DNA from: Pseudalkalibacillus berkeleyi
Lineage (GTDB): Bacteria; Bacillota; Bacilli; Bacillales; Fictibacillaceae
NCBI RefSeq assembly: GCF_021608225.1
Contig: NZ_JAKIJS010000001.1
Location: 1,178,001 to 1,242,000 of the forward strand
Direction of reading: 5' to 3'
DNA: 64,000 bases
The notes beneath the pieces were generated by a model. That model was not told the DNA's origin, made no database searches, and was given only the letters and a program-made list of their open reading frames with translations. The stretch's first letter is position 1, and each line of letters starts with the position of its first letter. The position numbers were made by a program, and so were the translations under genes. Below, in pieces: positions 44,674 through 52,601 of the stretch.

Positions 44674-44988
44674 ATGAAACAAATAACAAGTGAAAAAGAA
44701 TTCTATGAAGTCATAAATGAAGCAAACCAAACGGTTGTTAAATTTGAGACAAATTGGTGTCCAGATTGTAAAAGACTAGATATGTTCATAGAAGATATCA
44801 TTGAGGAAAACAAAAATAAAGAATGGTATTAAATCGATAAGGACCAATTTCCACAACTTGCTGAAAAATATGAAGTAATGGGAATTCCTAGTTTGCTTGT
44901 ATACGAAAAAGGTGATAAAAAAGGCCATTTGCACAGTGCAAATGCAAAGACACCTGAATCAGTTAGATCGTTTTTAGAAAATCAATAA
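44674..44988 (+). pseudogene. ytpP: Thioredoxin-like protein (YtpP type) with in-frame TAA at codon 53
   Basis: ATG 44674 (site TTGGAGGAATT) opens a thioredoxin-fold frame with the redox motif WCPDCKR. After KEWY it meets TAA (44830-44832) and continues in the same frame IDKDQFPQLAEKYEVMGIPSLLVYEKG to TAA 44986-44988, for 104 codons in all. The cis-Pro motif GIPSLL lies after the stop. The length and both halves match B. subtilis YtpP. A single base change from GAA, AAA or CAA would give this TAA; unlike the UGA genes, TAA cannot be selenocysteine. Nonsense mutation or base-call error. Confidence 0.78.
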
Positions 44989-44995
44989 CAAGATG

Positions 44996-45030
44996 AAGAA
45001 GTGGGTCGATTTGGCTCACTTCTTATTTAT
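44996..45030 (+). terminator. Terminator after the ytpP-like gene
   Basis: AAGAAGTG (44996-45003) pairs with CACTTCTT (45017-45024), then ATTTATT. Its presence supports a full-length ytpP-like gene of 104 codons. Confidence 0.65.
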
Positions 45031-45222
45031 TAGGTATTGAACAACAAAATTTAAGCTTCTAGATATTAAACTTAAATGAATTAAATCCTAGACAAATTTT
45101 CTCAAATCTACTACTAAAGTTGGGCGTATGTCCGTTACATAAAACACATAGTGAAATATCCTAATAAAAGATGGTGAATGATTTTAAGATATCTACTTTC
45201 CATTAAAGGAGGAGGGACTTAT

Positions 45223-45447
45223 ATGGAAAAGAAACCCAGAAAGACGAATGTTAAGAAATCAATCAAACCTAATACAGCTGAGAATGAAGAAAAGGTAATC
45301 AATCCATGGGATGCGATGTGGGGGATCGGAATAGACCGGTCAGATGAAGTAGAAGTGGAACATACAGAAGAAGACCGTCCTGGAGAAGAAAAAGATAATG
45401 ATAATGAAAATGAAGATAAAGAGAGAAATTTTTGGTTTAATTGGTAA
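45223..45447 (+). CDS. Small charged hypothetical protein
   Basis: A 74-residue hydrophilic protein: a Lys-rich N-terminal third (KKPRKTNVKKSIKP), a short conserved-looking middle (NPWDAMWGIGIDRS), and a Glu/Asp-rich tail ending FWFNW. AAAGGAGGAGGG gives a very strong ribosome site before ATG 45223, and a terminator follows. It looks like a small sporulation-associated protein, but I know no family. Confidence 0.65.
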   Translation: MEKKPRKTNVKKSIKPNTAENEEKVINPWDAMWGIGIDRSDEVEVEHTEEDRPGEEKDNDNENEDKERNFWFNW

Positions 45448-45455
45448 CAAAAATA

Positions 45456-45498
45456 AGCGACTGTTGAGAATTTGTTTATTCTCGTCAGTCGCTCATTT
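45456..45498. terminator. Terminator between the small protein and YjiH-like genes
   Basis: AGCGACTG with GAGAA pairs with TTCTC and CAGTCGCT (45456-45493). It is followed by T-rich DNA. Confidence 0.75.
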
Positions 45499-45499
45499 A

Positions 45500-46864
45500 T
45501 TAAAATAGGATATGTGCCATCAATACAATGACAGGTAGTGTAATTAATGTTCTCTCAATAAAGATCAGCACTAAGTCTTTGAAATTAACAGGTATTTTCG
45601 AACCAAGTAATAACCCACCAACCTCAGACATGTAGATTAACTGTGTTACTGAAAGACTAGCGATAATAAATCTGGTCATTTCACTTTCTATGATTTCAAC
45701 ACCTATAAGTGCTGGTAAGAACATGTCAGCAAACCCAACAACCATCGTTTGTGCGGCTTCAGCTGCCTCTGGTACTTGCATGATTTGAAGCAATGGAACA
45801 AATGGTGCACCTAACCATTCAAACACTGGTGTATTCTCTGCAATAATCAATGCGATAGTACCAATCGCCATTACAATCGGAATGACAGCCATCCACATTT
45901 CAATGACATTTTTGAATCCACCTTTTATAACTGCATCAAAGCTATTTGTCTTCTTCGCAGTCAGTGCAGCTGATTTAAGTCCCCAGGAGAACATTGACAT
46001 CCCCTCAGGAATTTCTTCATTTTTTTGTATATCAGAATCGTTAATATACGTTTTCTTTTTGTTTGATAATGGTGGAATTCGCGGCATAATAAGAGCTGCA
46101 ACTAAGCCAGCAACAACAATTGTCAAATAGTACTGAACAAAATATGCATCTAATTCCATATGTTTCAAGACAACAATACTAAATGTAATTGAAACGACGG
46201 AAAATGTAGTTCCAATCACAGCAGCTTCACGTTTTGAGTAATTGCCTTGTTCATATTGTTTACTCGTCAGTAATACACCGATCGTACCATCCCCAAGCCA
46301 TGATGCAAGGCAGTCAATTGAGGATCGTCCTGGTAAGGTGAATAAAGGTCTCATTATTTTGGTTAACAATGTTCCAAATAACTCTAATAGACCAAAATTA
46401 AGTAACAATGGAAGAAATAATCCAGCAAAGAGAAATACCGAAAACAAGACTGGGATTAGATCTTGGAGAAGAAGTCCGCCCGTTCCTCCAGACCAAACGT
46501 ACTCTGGACCAATTTCATATAATGTCATAATTGCGAAGATCATACCTAAGATTCTAGCAATCACCCAAATTGGTTGTACATTGAATAAAGAATTCAAAAA
46601 TGGTTTGTCTTTGATCATTGCTGGTTTCATAATCGAACCAATTAAAGTGAAAATGACCGTAAGGGATATAATCACAGTCATGATCAATGGAATCTTACCA
46701 TCCAATAGTTGTTGTACCCAATCGGCAAGAATTGCGACCGGAATTGTAACTTCTCCATCAACATTAATTGGAATCATAAATAAGAAAATACCGATTAAAG
46801 ATGGAATAAGGAATTTAAGATAGTCTAATGGTGTTATGTTTGAGTGTTTATACTCTTTGTCCAT
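45500..46864 (-). CDS. YjiH-like membrane protein with Gate (nucleoside recognition) domains
   Basis: A 454-residue integral membrane protein with about ten helices. It has features of the Gate-domain family: a conserved segment with SIDCLASWLGDGTIGVLLTSKQ and a late MFLPALIGVEIIESEMTRFIIASLS. The start at 46864 follows GAGGTGAGC; a longer frame to 46942 has no such site. A transporter of a nucleoside-like or other small solute is likely, as for YjiH. No partner gene is adjacent. Confidence 0.78.
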   Translation of the reverse strand: MDKEYKHSNITPLDYLKFLIPSLIGIFLFMIPINVDGEVTIPVAILADWVQQLLDGKIPLIMTVIISLTVIFTLIGSIMKPAMIKDKPFLNSLFNVQPIWVIARILGMIFAIMTLYEIGPEYVWSGGTGGLLLQDLIPVLFSVFLFAGLFLPLLLNFGLLELFGTLLTKIMRPLFTLPGRSSIDCLASWLGDGTIGVLLTSKQYEQGNYSKREAAVIGTTFSVVSITFSIVVLKHMELDAYFVQYYLTIVVAGLVAALIMPRIPPLSNKKKTYINDSDIQKNEEIPEGMSMFSWGLKSAALTAKKTNSFDAVIKGGFKNVIEMWMAVIPIVMAIGTIALIIAENTPVFEWLGAPFVPLLQIMQVPEAAEAAQTMVVGFADMFLPALIGVEIIESEMTRFIIASLSVTQLIYMSEVGGLLLGSKIPVNFKDLVLIFIERTLITLPVIVLMAHILF

Positions 46865-47227
46865 CCGGTTGCTCACCTCTACATTGTATTTGTTTATCTT
46901 TAAACTAGTTTGTTTACTTGTGCAACGAAAATGTTTCAACATGAATATTCATGTGAAATGCATAATCATTACCATCAATTAAACAAAAATAGAGATGAAC
47001 GAAGTGCATCTCTAAAAACGAAACAGCATAATTATAACATACTTAAATATTCTAAAAAAGATGAAATTTCGATCATAAACGGGATGAATTCCGAAAAAAT
47101 ACATGATAACTTTACAAAATATCGCCACTTGTCCCTATCAAAACATGTACTTTTACATAGTATGTATTGAAAAGAATATTCTTTCAGGATGTTCTTTTAA
47201 TGACCTAACGGAAGGAGGATGTCTTTC
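46865..47227. other. Intergenic region without supported gene
   Basis: This 363-bp stretch lies between divergent transcription units. An 86-codon frame at 46910-47170 has no ribosome site and atypical composition, so I do not call it. The promoter of the YjcZ-like gene must lie near 47150-47200. I see no RNA or repeat. Confidence 0.5.
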
Positions 47228-47317
47228 ATGGGTTACGGATATGGAGCTGGTTTTGCTTTGATCGTAGTATTGTTTATTCTCCTTATTATTGTAGGAGTTG
47301 CTTTTGTAAGCTACTAA
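47228..47317 (+). CDS. YjcZ family sporulation miniprotein
   Basis: A 29-residue protein, MGYGYGAGFALIVVLFILL followed by IIVGVAFVSY: a Gly/Tyr-rich start and one hydrophobic helix, the standard form of YjcZ/SscA-type small spore proteins. GGAAGGAGGATG precedes the ATG at good distance. These proteins are made in the mother cell and are involved in spore coat assembly or germination in some species. It is close to the gerP genes. Confidence 0.88.
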   Translation: MGYGYGAGFALIVVLFILLIIVGVAFVSY

Positions 47318-47335
47318 AAGCAAGTTACTTAGGTT

Positions 47336-47363
47336 AGCATGAGGAGTATGAACTCCTTATGCT
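47336..47363 (+). terminator. Hairpin after the YjcZ-like gene
   Basis: AGCATGAGGAGT pairs with ACTCCTTATGCT around ATGA, with one G-T pair. There is no T-run, so a terminator role is uncertain. Confidence 0.5.
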
Positions 47364-47475
47364 TCCTAATCATAAAGAGAATTATTTATAATAATCATAT
47401 TTGAGGGTTGGCCTATTTATTTCAGGTGGGTCCGACTCTTTTTCTTTTGACTTCGTTAGATAAAGGAGGACAAAT

Positions 47476-47697
47476 ATGCCTTCCATAATAGTGGGTCCCA
47501 TCAAAATATCTGCAGTCAATGATGGGAATGTAAACTTCGGGGATCTATTTTATAATTCACCTGTTTCGTCTTCTAAATCTGTGACAGGATCAGGTGGGGG
47601 GAACACTGGTGATTTCTCTCAAGTAAACAATTTATTCAGTATTGTTGTTGCAATTGACCCAGATGTTTCGGATAGTAACAATGTTGGCAACGTGTAA
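47476..47697 (+). CDS. GerPF/GerPA-like spore germination protein
   Basis: A 73-residue protein with the GerPA/PF pattern: VGPIKISAVNDGNVNFGD at the start, a Ser-rich middle with GSGGGNTGDFSQVNN and a C-terminal DPDVSDSNNVGN. It resembles the plus-strand paralogue at 50125 more than the GerPA at 49758. GerP proteins help small germinants pass the spore coat. AAAGGAGGACA precedes the ATG. It is convergent with the minus-strand gerP block. Confidence 0.82.
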   Translation: MPSIIVGPIKISAVNDGNVNFGDLFYNSPVSSSKSVTGSGGGNTGDFSQVNNLFSIVVAIDPDVSDSNNVGNV

Positions 47698-47702
47698 TGA
47701 TA

Positions 47703-47772
47703 AGGGGCTGCCCATAATACATCTTTCTCAATATTCATGAGAGAATTACGGCAAACATGCGGGCAAGCCCAT
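47703..47772. terminator. Imperfect hairpin between convergent gerPF-like and Hsp20 genes
   Basis: GGGCTGCCC near 47706 and GGGCAAGCCC near 47762 can pair with one bulged base over a loop of about 45 nt. Terminator function is a guess. Confidence 0.4.
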
Positions 47773-47775
47773 TAC

Positions 47776-48204
47776 TCATTCACCTTGATCTTTGATTTGT
47801 ACTTTTTTCTTTGGTCGATCATCCGTCAATAAACGATATAGTCGTATATAAAGAACACCCTTATGATAGTAGGCGTCTATTGGGTCTTCTCTAACCGAGT
47901 AGGGTAAGCTTACGTCACGCTCAAATCTTCCTTGAAATATCTCATCTTGCTTAATGGACATCCCATGTGTATGCAATGAAGTATTTCCAATTAGCTTAAT
48001 TGAACTTTTGTATACATATACCTCTACGTCCTCGACGTTATTTAATCCAGGTAATGAAACAAGACAGAGCAATTCGTTTTCTGATTCATAAATATTCACT
48101 TGCGGACTTTGTTTCTGTTGTTGGTTGTGGTCAGGAAAGAAGCTCTGATTCATATATTTATCTGCTACTTGTTTCCATTCCATCATCTTTGACCATGAGT
48201 CCAT
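47776..48204 (-). CDS. Hsp20/alpha-crystallin family protein, CotP-like
   Basis: A 142-residue small heat-shock-type protein. The alpha-crystallin domain runs from about residue 40 (QVNIYESENELLCLVSLPGL) to DAYYHKGVLYIRL near residue 125. The basic tail ends KKKVQIKDQGE. ATG 48204 follows GCGAGGAGATAAC. As the last gene of the minus gerP row (22 bp after gerPB) it is probably expressed in the mother cell and may be a coat protein like B. subtilis CotP/CotM. Confidence 0.78.
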   Translation of the reverse strand: MDSWSKMMEWKQVADKYMNQSFFPDHNQQQKQSPQVNIYESENELLCLVSLPGLNNVEDVEVYVYKSSIKLIGNTSLHTHGMSIKQDEIFQGRFERDVSLPYSVREDPIDAYYHKGVLYIRLYRLLTDDRPKKKVQIKDQGE

Positions 48205-48225
48205 GTTATCTCCTCGCATTAATTG

Positions 48226-48459
48226 TTAATCTTTCCTTGGGCCACTTAGTGGTACAAGCGGACCTTCAAATGAAGTTTCGACAATACTACCAAATGGGTT
48301 TTCAATAGCTGGTGCGGGACCTACGAATTCTCCGGTATTTCCTAAATAAGAGACCGGTTTGATGACACCACTCGTTCCAATTTGAAGAACAGAAGAGTTG
48401 GATAATCCATCAATACGAATGGTTTGTATTGAGATGGTTTGATTGACATATACATTCAT
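48226..48459 (-). CDS. gerPB: Spore germination protein GerPB
   Basis: A 77-residue protein with the GerPB features: NVYVNQTISIQTIRIDGLSN, then NSSVLQIGTSG, and a Pro/Gly-rich end (FVGPAPAIENPFGS). In B. subtilis gerPB is second in the operon, after gerPA; here it lies after gerPE, 11 bp downstream. GerPB takes part in coat permeability to germinants. RBS: GGAGGGATTGG. Confidence 0.85.
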   Translation of the reverse strand: MNVYVNQTISIQTIRIDGLSNSSVLQIGTSGVIKPVSYLGNTGEFVGPAPAIENPFGSIVETSFEGPLVPLSGPRKD

Positions 48460-48470
48460 TCCAATCCCTC

Positions 48471-48845
48471 CTATTCGTAAGGATCAACTGTAAATTGACG
48501 AATGTGCTTAACTCTTGCTTCGGCTGATACATAATCTGTTTTACCTATATGAAAAGCTGAAGAAGCAGCAATACCAATTACTTTTATTGAGTTGACGTGA
48601 ATGGCTGGAACTTCATGAACCGTGTTAACAGGAATGCATTCATGTTCGATCTTCGGAAAAGGAAATGTAAACATTGGATATTGATCAAACGTATGCTCAT
48701 CAGGTTCAACATAAGTCGATTCTTGTCTCTGTACAGCAAGTGCTCTAGAAGAAGGGGTTAAAATCCGTGTATCACCAACTTCAAATATGGATGCAGATAC
48801 CATTGAGATAATCTCGACATTTTGGACAATTGACGTTCGATCCAT
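48471..48845 (-). CDS. gerPE: Spore germination protein GerPE
   Basis: A 124-residue protein. It begins with RTSIVQNVEIISMVSASIFEVGD, a GerPE mark, and has a second similar half with HVNSIKVIGIAASSAFHIG. It lies 4 bp after gerPD. Its job, with other GerP proteins, is in coat passage of germinants; the biochemistry is not known. Confidence 0.85.
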   Translation of the reverse strand: MDRTSIVQNVEIISMVSASIFEVGDTRILTPSSRALAVQRQESTYVEPDEHTFDQYPMFTFPFPKIEHECIPVNTVHEVPAIHVNSIKVIGIAASSAFHIGKTDYVSAEARVKHIRQFTVDPYE

Positions 48846-48849
48846 ACGA

Positions 48850-49029
48850 TTATTCCTTTGATAATGGAACGAGTGGCGTACCGATTATTAAGGATTCAGG
48901 AGGCGTATCAAACATGGATTGACAATTAATCACTTCACTATCTCCAACTAATAACATTGCGGATGTACCAATTCCAATAATACGAATATCTCCAACAGAG
49001 ATGTCCTTATTGACTACGTTAAGTTCCAT
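48850..49029 (-). CDS. gerPD: Spore germination protein GerPD
   Basis: A 59-residue protein, MELNVVNKDISVGDIRIIGI at the start, followed by GTSAMLLVGDSEVINC; this is the GerPD form. Its ATG at 49029 is inside the end of gerPC (11-bp overlap) behind GGAGGTCATAAGG, showing coupling. It is followed by gerPE after 4 bp. Confidence 0.85.
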   Translation of the reverse strand: MELNVVNKDISVGDIRIIGIGTSAMLLVGDSEVINCQSMFDTPPESLIIGTPLVPLSKE

Positions 49030-49654
49030 CCTTATGACCTCCTTGAGATTTTTTCTTTTCATTATTTATATATATTTCAATACCTGTTAAGATATCTTTT
49101 TTAATTTGAGTCATGATACGATCAACCTCTTGATTTGGATTCTTTTCCGCTTTATCTCGCTTGGTCGCCATCATATAATGTGGAAGTCTCTGACTCATTT
49201 GTTTTTTAATATCATCAATAATTAACTTTCTTTGTGATTCAGGCAGTGTATATGCTGACTTTTGTTCTACTTTTTGTATATCCTTGAAAACGTCATAGTT
49301 TAAATAATGGTCAACACCTTGATTCATCCATTGATACATTTCATCGGTAAATGGGGTAGTCGGTGATTTCTGCTGATTCACTTGAAAGTTGCCACCATTT
49401 ACACCAAGATCTTCAATATTTTCGAAACCATTTCCACCAGGCGTTAAACCGATGTTTAATGTTCCTTCAAGTGTTTCTATCTTTAATTGGTCAAATTTAT
49501 ATTCAATGGAAGTGTTGGGCGAGGATTTTAATTGCGTTATTTCGTTTTGGAGAGTTGTGATCATGCTTTCTAAAGAATTTGTTTTTTCTTGCAATTGTCT
49601 TATGAATTCTTCAAGCTGCATAATCCTTTGGTGTAATTCATTTGGATAATTCAA
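49019..49654 (-). CDS. gerPC: Spore germination protein GerPC
   Basis: A 211-residue protein. An N-terminal coiled coil (residues 5-45, LEEFIRQLQEKTNSLES) is followed by GTLNIGLTPGG and a long helical C-terminal half. This fits GerPC. It starts at TTG 49654 with AGGGGGTGAT upstream. GerPC is the only GerP protein with a known stable structure-like coiled coil role; it probably acts as a scaffold. It follows gerPA by about 100 bp. Confidence 0.85.
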   Translation of the reverse strand: MNYPNELHQRIMQLEEFIRQLQEKTNSLESMITTLQNEITQLKSSPNTSIEYKFDQLKIETLEGTLNIGLTPGGNGFENIEDLGVNGGNFQVNQQKSPTTPFTDEMYQWMNQGVDHYLNYDVFKDIQKVEQKSAYTLPESQRKLIIDDIKKQMSQRLPHYMMATKRDKAEKNPNQEVDRIMTQIKKDILTGIEIYINNEKKKSQGGHKDGT

Positions 49655-49757
49655 GCGCCCATCACCCCCTTATACCTAACCTATGCAAATCGGATAACAA
49701 TTTAACACCACTCTGCATAAATAAGTGAAACAAGTATATAGAAGGATGGGGGATCTA

Positions 49758-49982
49758 CTACCCTGCATTACCGATGTTGCTATTATCGACAACATCAGAA
49801 TCAATCGTATGCGTAACACTATATCCGTTATTGACTTGTAAGTAGTCACCTGTGTTAAATGATCCTGCCCCGGCGAAAGTTTTATTAGAGCTTTGTGGTG
49901 ACATATGATAGACATCGCCTACATTGAATATTGCTGTCCCTGATATTTCATTAATCTTTATAGCTCCAACCATTGCAGGCAT
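49758..49982 (-). CDS. gerPA: Spore germination protein GerPA
   Basis: A 74-residue protein, MPAMVGAIKINEISGTAIFN, then GDVYHMSPQSSNKT, GSFNTGDYLQVNN and a DSDVVDNSNIGN tail. It is the first gene of the minus-strand gerP row and fits GerPA best by position and by the MPAMVG start. The canonical partner gerPB is not next to it but four genes later. An SigK-like promoter lies upstream. Confidence 0.82.
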   Translation of the reverse strand: MPAMVGAIKINEISGTAIFNVGDVYHMSPQSSNKTFAGAGSFNTGDYLQVNNGYSVTHTIDSDVVDNSNIGNAG

Positions 49983-50014
49983 AAATATAACACCCTTTAA
50001 CATTCTATTTACAT

Positions 50015-50042
50015 CAACATATGCATTGACCTAGATGGGTGT
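50015..50042 (-). promoter_or_regulatory. Possible SigK promoter of the minus gerP operon
   Basis: On the minus strand AC, 17 nt, then CATATGTTG, one base off the SigK -10 CATANNNTA. Located about 33 bp before the gerPA start. SigK or another mother-cell factor would fit the expected timing. Confidence 0.45.
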
Positions 50043-50050
50043 TAAAAGGT

Positions 50051-50078
50051 ACCACTTGATTTGTTGATGCATACACTA
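50051..50078 (+). promoter_or_regulatory. SigK-type promoter of the gerPF-like/Hsp20 pair
   Basis: AC at 50051-50052, a 17-nt spacer, then CATACACTA at 50070-50078, a full match to the SigK -10 consensus CATANNNTA. It lies 47 bp before the gerPF-like start codon and is back-to-back with the minus-strand promoter. Confidence 0.6.
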
Positions 50079-50124
50079 TTTTAGGAAAATCAGCCTAAGG
50101 GAGTTCCTAAGGAGGGTGATACGA

Positions 50125-50349
50125 ATGCCATCAGTAATATTAGCTCCAATAAAAATTAGTACTGTCTCAAGTAATGGGACAGTGAATTTTGGTGATACCT
50201 TATACATTTCACCTAAATCTACTTCTAAATCTGCAAGTGGTTCGGGTGGGGGGAATACAGGCGACTTTATGTTAGTCAATAACTTCTGGAACATGACAAA
50301 TACATTAGATCCAGATATTAGCGATTCAAATAACTTAGCCAATCTTTAA
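50125..50349 (+). CDS. gerPF: GerPF-like spore germination protein
   Basis: A 74-residue protein, MPSVILAPIKISTVSSNGTV, then NFGDTLYISPKSTSKSASG, GGGNTGDFMLVNNFWN and DPDISDSNNLAN. It is a close paralogue of the product at 47476 and fits GerPF, which in B. subtilis is the last gene of the gerP operon; here it is divergent from gerPA. AAGGAGGGTG gives the start. The Hsp20 gene follows in 28 bp, on the same transcript. Confidence 0.83.
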   Translation: MPSVILAPIKISTVSSNGTVNFGDTLYISPKSTSKSASGSGGGNTGDFMLVNNFWNMTNTLDPDISDSNNLANL

Positions 50350-50377
50350 TACTTTTTTTAGGAGGGAGTAGGGTGGT

Positions 50378-50842
50378 ATGGACTTTTGGAAAGATCAACT
50401 GAAAAACTTGTTTAATGATGAAAGACTAGATGGTCTTATTAAATCTCTTGATCAGCAGCTAGAGCATTCACTTAAGGAATTTGATCAACACTTAAACCAT
50501 TTTCATTCTAACTATTTCTTTCAGGTGGAAAGTACTGAAGATGAAAATGAAATTATTATCGAAGCAACCTTACCAGTAGGAGAAGAGGATAAAGTAAAAT
50601 TAGATATGGTTAATCATCAACTACGAATATTAATACAACGTTTTGAAACGGAGCAAATTCAAAATAACAATGGAGAATTACTGAAGAAAGAAAATTTCTC
50701 AAAACGTATTGAAAGATATCTACCATTGCCAGCAAATGTTGATACTGAAAGCATTAAGGCGGCCATGTCAGGTAATCGTTTGACTGTAAAAATACCTAAG
50801 ATTGTGAAACAATCTCAAATTATTGACATCGATCTTGAATAG
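50378..50842 (+). CDS. Hsp20/alpha-crystallin family protein
   Basis: A 154-residue protein with an N-terminal helical part (DFWKDQLKNLFNDERLDGLI) and an alpha-crystallin domain from FFQVESTEDENEIIIEATLP to AAMSGNRLTVKIPK. It is the second Hsp20 gene of the gerP neighbourhood, this one on the plus strand behind a SigK-like promoter. RBS TAGGAGGGAG. It may be a coat protein rather than a heat-shock chaperone. Confidence 0.8.
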   Translation: MDFWKDQLKNLFNDERLDGLIKSLDQQLEHSLKEFDQHLNHFHSNYFFQVESTEDENEIIIEATLPVGEEDKVKLDMVNHQLRILIQRFETEQIQNNNGELLKKENFSKRIERYLPLPANVDTESIKAAMSGNRLTVKIPKIVKQSQIIDIDLE

Positions 50843-50852
50843 TTTTGAATGT

Positions 50853-50906
50853 AAAAGAAGTGAACAATTGGCTAATTCAGCTAACATTGTTCACTTCTTT
50901 TTTATT
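50853..50906. terminator. Bidirectional terminator between Hsp20 and the subtilase gene
   Basis: AAAAGAAGTGAACAAT (50853-50868) pairs perfectly with ATTGTTCACTTCTTTT (50886-50901), followed by TT on the plus strand and preceded by an A-rich stretch. Confidence 0.88.
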
Positions 50907-52293
50907 TAATATTCTTAATCCATTCTTTTACCTTCGCAAAAGGACGATCCTTCTCGTTTGCATATTTTAATGCTGCGGAAACGTTAATAATGCCGTGACC
51001 CGTATATTGATCCTTTCCTGGGTTACCTACATCGTCTGTTGTGTCTTTAATAATCTCGATGATTTCTTTGTTTGTTAATTGAGGCTGAGAAGATCGGATT
51101 AATCCAGCAAGTGCAGCTACATGAGGAGTAGCCATGGAAGTGCCTGATAAAGAAGCATATTGTCCTTTTAAATAAGTACTCGCTATATCAACCCCTGGTG
51201 CAGCTACATCTATATATTCTCCGAAATTTGAAAAATCAGCTCTTGTTAATTCAGTATTAACTGCTGCAACACCAATGACTTTATCGAATGCTGCAGGGTA
51301 ACTGATTTGATTCGTGTTTTCATTTCCAGACGCAGCAACAAGAATCACATCTTTTTCAAATGCATAATCAATAGCTTCTTTCAATGCTTTAGATGATTTG
51401 TAATTCCCTAAACTCATATTAATCACGTCAGCACCGTTTTCAACAGCCCAACGAACGCCTTTTGCGACATCGAACGAAGTACCATACCCTTCAGCATTCA
51501 TTGCTTTAATCGGCATAATTTGATTGTACCAAGTGATGCCAGCAACCCCAAGGCCATTATTCGTTTCAGAAGCAATAATTCCTGCCACATGTGTACCATG
51601 ACCATTTTCATCATTTGGAAGTGGGCTGTCATTTAAAACATTGTATCCTTTAACAATTCGCTTAGACAAATCAGGATGTTCAAGGTCAATCCCAGTATCA
51701 ATAATTGCAATCGTGACATCCTCTTTGCCTCTTGTAATTTCCCAACCTTCTTCAGTACGAATGGCTGGCAAGTTCCATTGATATCTTTTATAAAGTTCAT
51801 CATCAGTTTCGTTTTGCAAATAAATATAATTCGGTTCAGCATATATCACATTGGACTTTTCAGAAAAATAATTAATCAATTTAGGCGTAGTGAACATTTC
51901 AGATTTAATAATGTATGTGGAGTCTAGCTGCTTGATAACCTTTGCGCTAATCTCATTAGCCCAAAGAGTTAGCTCTCTTTGTGTAGGCTTGGTTTTAAAT
52001 TTAACGGTTACTTCATGGTTTCTGTAATGACTACTCACTTTCGTCTTGTGCTTGATCACACCAATTGACTTACTAGTATCTAATTTTCGAACTAAATTCT
52101 CCCCATACTGAATAGAGTCCATCACTACCAGTTGTTGAGATTGTTTCGTTTCCATCTGATTTGGAATAATACGTTTCTTCGTTTCGTTTTGCTGTATGAA
52201 CGGGGCTTCAACTTGACCAGCAGGATAGAAAATCATTATTCCTGCAATGGCTACTAATACGACTACTGATAAAGTCCAACTATTCTTTCTCAT
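50902..52293 (-). CDS. Exported or membrane-anchored S8 subtilisin-like serine protease
   Basis: A 463-residue precursor. A signal or anchor helix (residues 5-25, SVVVLVAIAGIMIFYPA) is followed by a propeptide of about 140 residues, then the catalytic domain with AIIDTGIDLEHPDL (Asp), GHGTHVAGI (His), AASGNEN (oxyanion Asn) and SGTSMATPHVAA (Ser). It resembles Bacillus thermitase/Vpr-like proteases. ATG 52293 follows GAAAGGTGGT. It is divergent from gvpA. Confidence 0.87.
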   Translation of the reverse strand: MRKNSWTLSVVVLVAIAGIMIFYPAGQVEAPFIQQNETKKRIIPNQMETKQSQQLVVMDSIQYGENLVRKLDTSKSIGVIKHKTKVSSHYRNHEVTVKFKTKPTQRELTLWANEISAKVIKQLDSTYIIKSEMFTTPKLINYFSEKSNVIYAEPNYIYLQNETDDELYKRYQWNLPAIRTEEGWEITRGKEDVTIAIIDTGIDLEHPDLSKRIVKGYNVLNDSPLPNDENGHGTHVAGIIASETNNGLGVAGITWYNQIMPIKAMNAEGYGTSFDVAKGVRWAVENGADVINMSLGNYKSSKALKEAIDYAFEKDVILVAASGNENTNQISYPAAFDKVIGVAAVNTELTRADFSNFGEYIDVAAPGVDIASTYLKGQYASLSGTSMATPHVAALAGLIRSSQPQLTNKEIIEIIKDTTDDVGNPGKDQYTGHGIINVSAALKYANEKDRPFAKVKEWIKNIK

Positions 52294-52432
52294 CCCTAAT
52301 ACCACCTTTCTCACATTGTTAGATTGCGTATGTAGGGATGAAAATATTTACTGCAATTTTTATATAGTTATTTTTGTTATGAAATTGTTACTCACATTTC
52401 ATTATCCTACATATCTCTCACCAGTAAAGGAT

Positions 52433-52462
52433 TTGCTTATTACAAATAATCATTATTATAAA
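52433..52462 (+). promoter_or_regulatory. Candidate SigA promoter of the gas vesicle operon
   Basis: TTGCTT (52433-52438), an 18-nt spacer, then TATAAA (52457-52462). The start codon of gvpA is 139 bp downstream. A short GGGG/CCCC hairpin lies in the leader (52533-52545). The rest of the 308-bp gap holds no gene. Confidence 0.45.
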
Positions 52463-52601
52463 ATATTATCGTAATAAACTTGGTTTCATACTTGCATAAT
52501 TCCATCCGAAAAGTTTCGAGATGAATTCACATGGGGTATAACCCCTTTATAAGACCCAACAAATATTCATCACCAATATCATAAGAAAGGAGCTTGTAAC
52601 T

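Noticed and set aside
44830-44832. TAA in the thioredoxin-like gene as recoded codon
   Set aside because: TAA is not used for Sec, and pyrrolysine uses TAG; a nonsense change or base error is simpler.
46242-46823. 193-codon plus-strand frame opposite the YjiH-like gene
   Set aside because: It is the antisense shadow of a well-supported membrane protein, has Pro/Asn/Ile-rich low-quality composition and no ribosome site.
46910-47170. 86-codon plus-strand frame in the gap before the YjcZ-like gene
   Set aside because: No ribosome binding site, unusual composition with many His and Lys, and no similarity to anything known to me.
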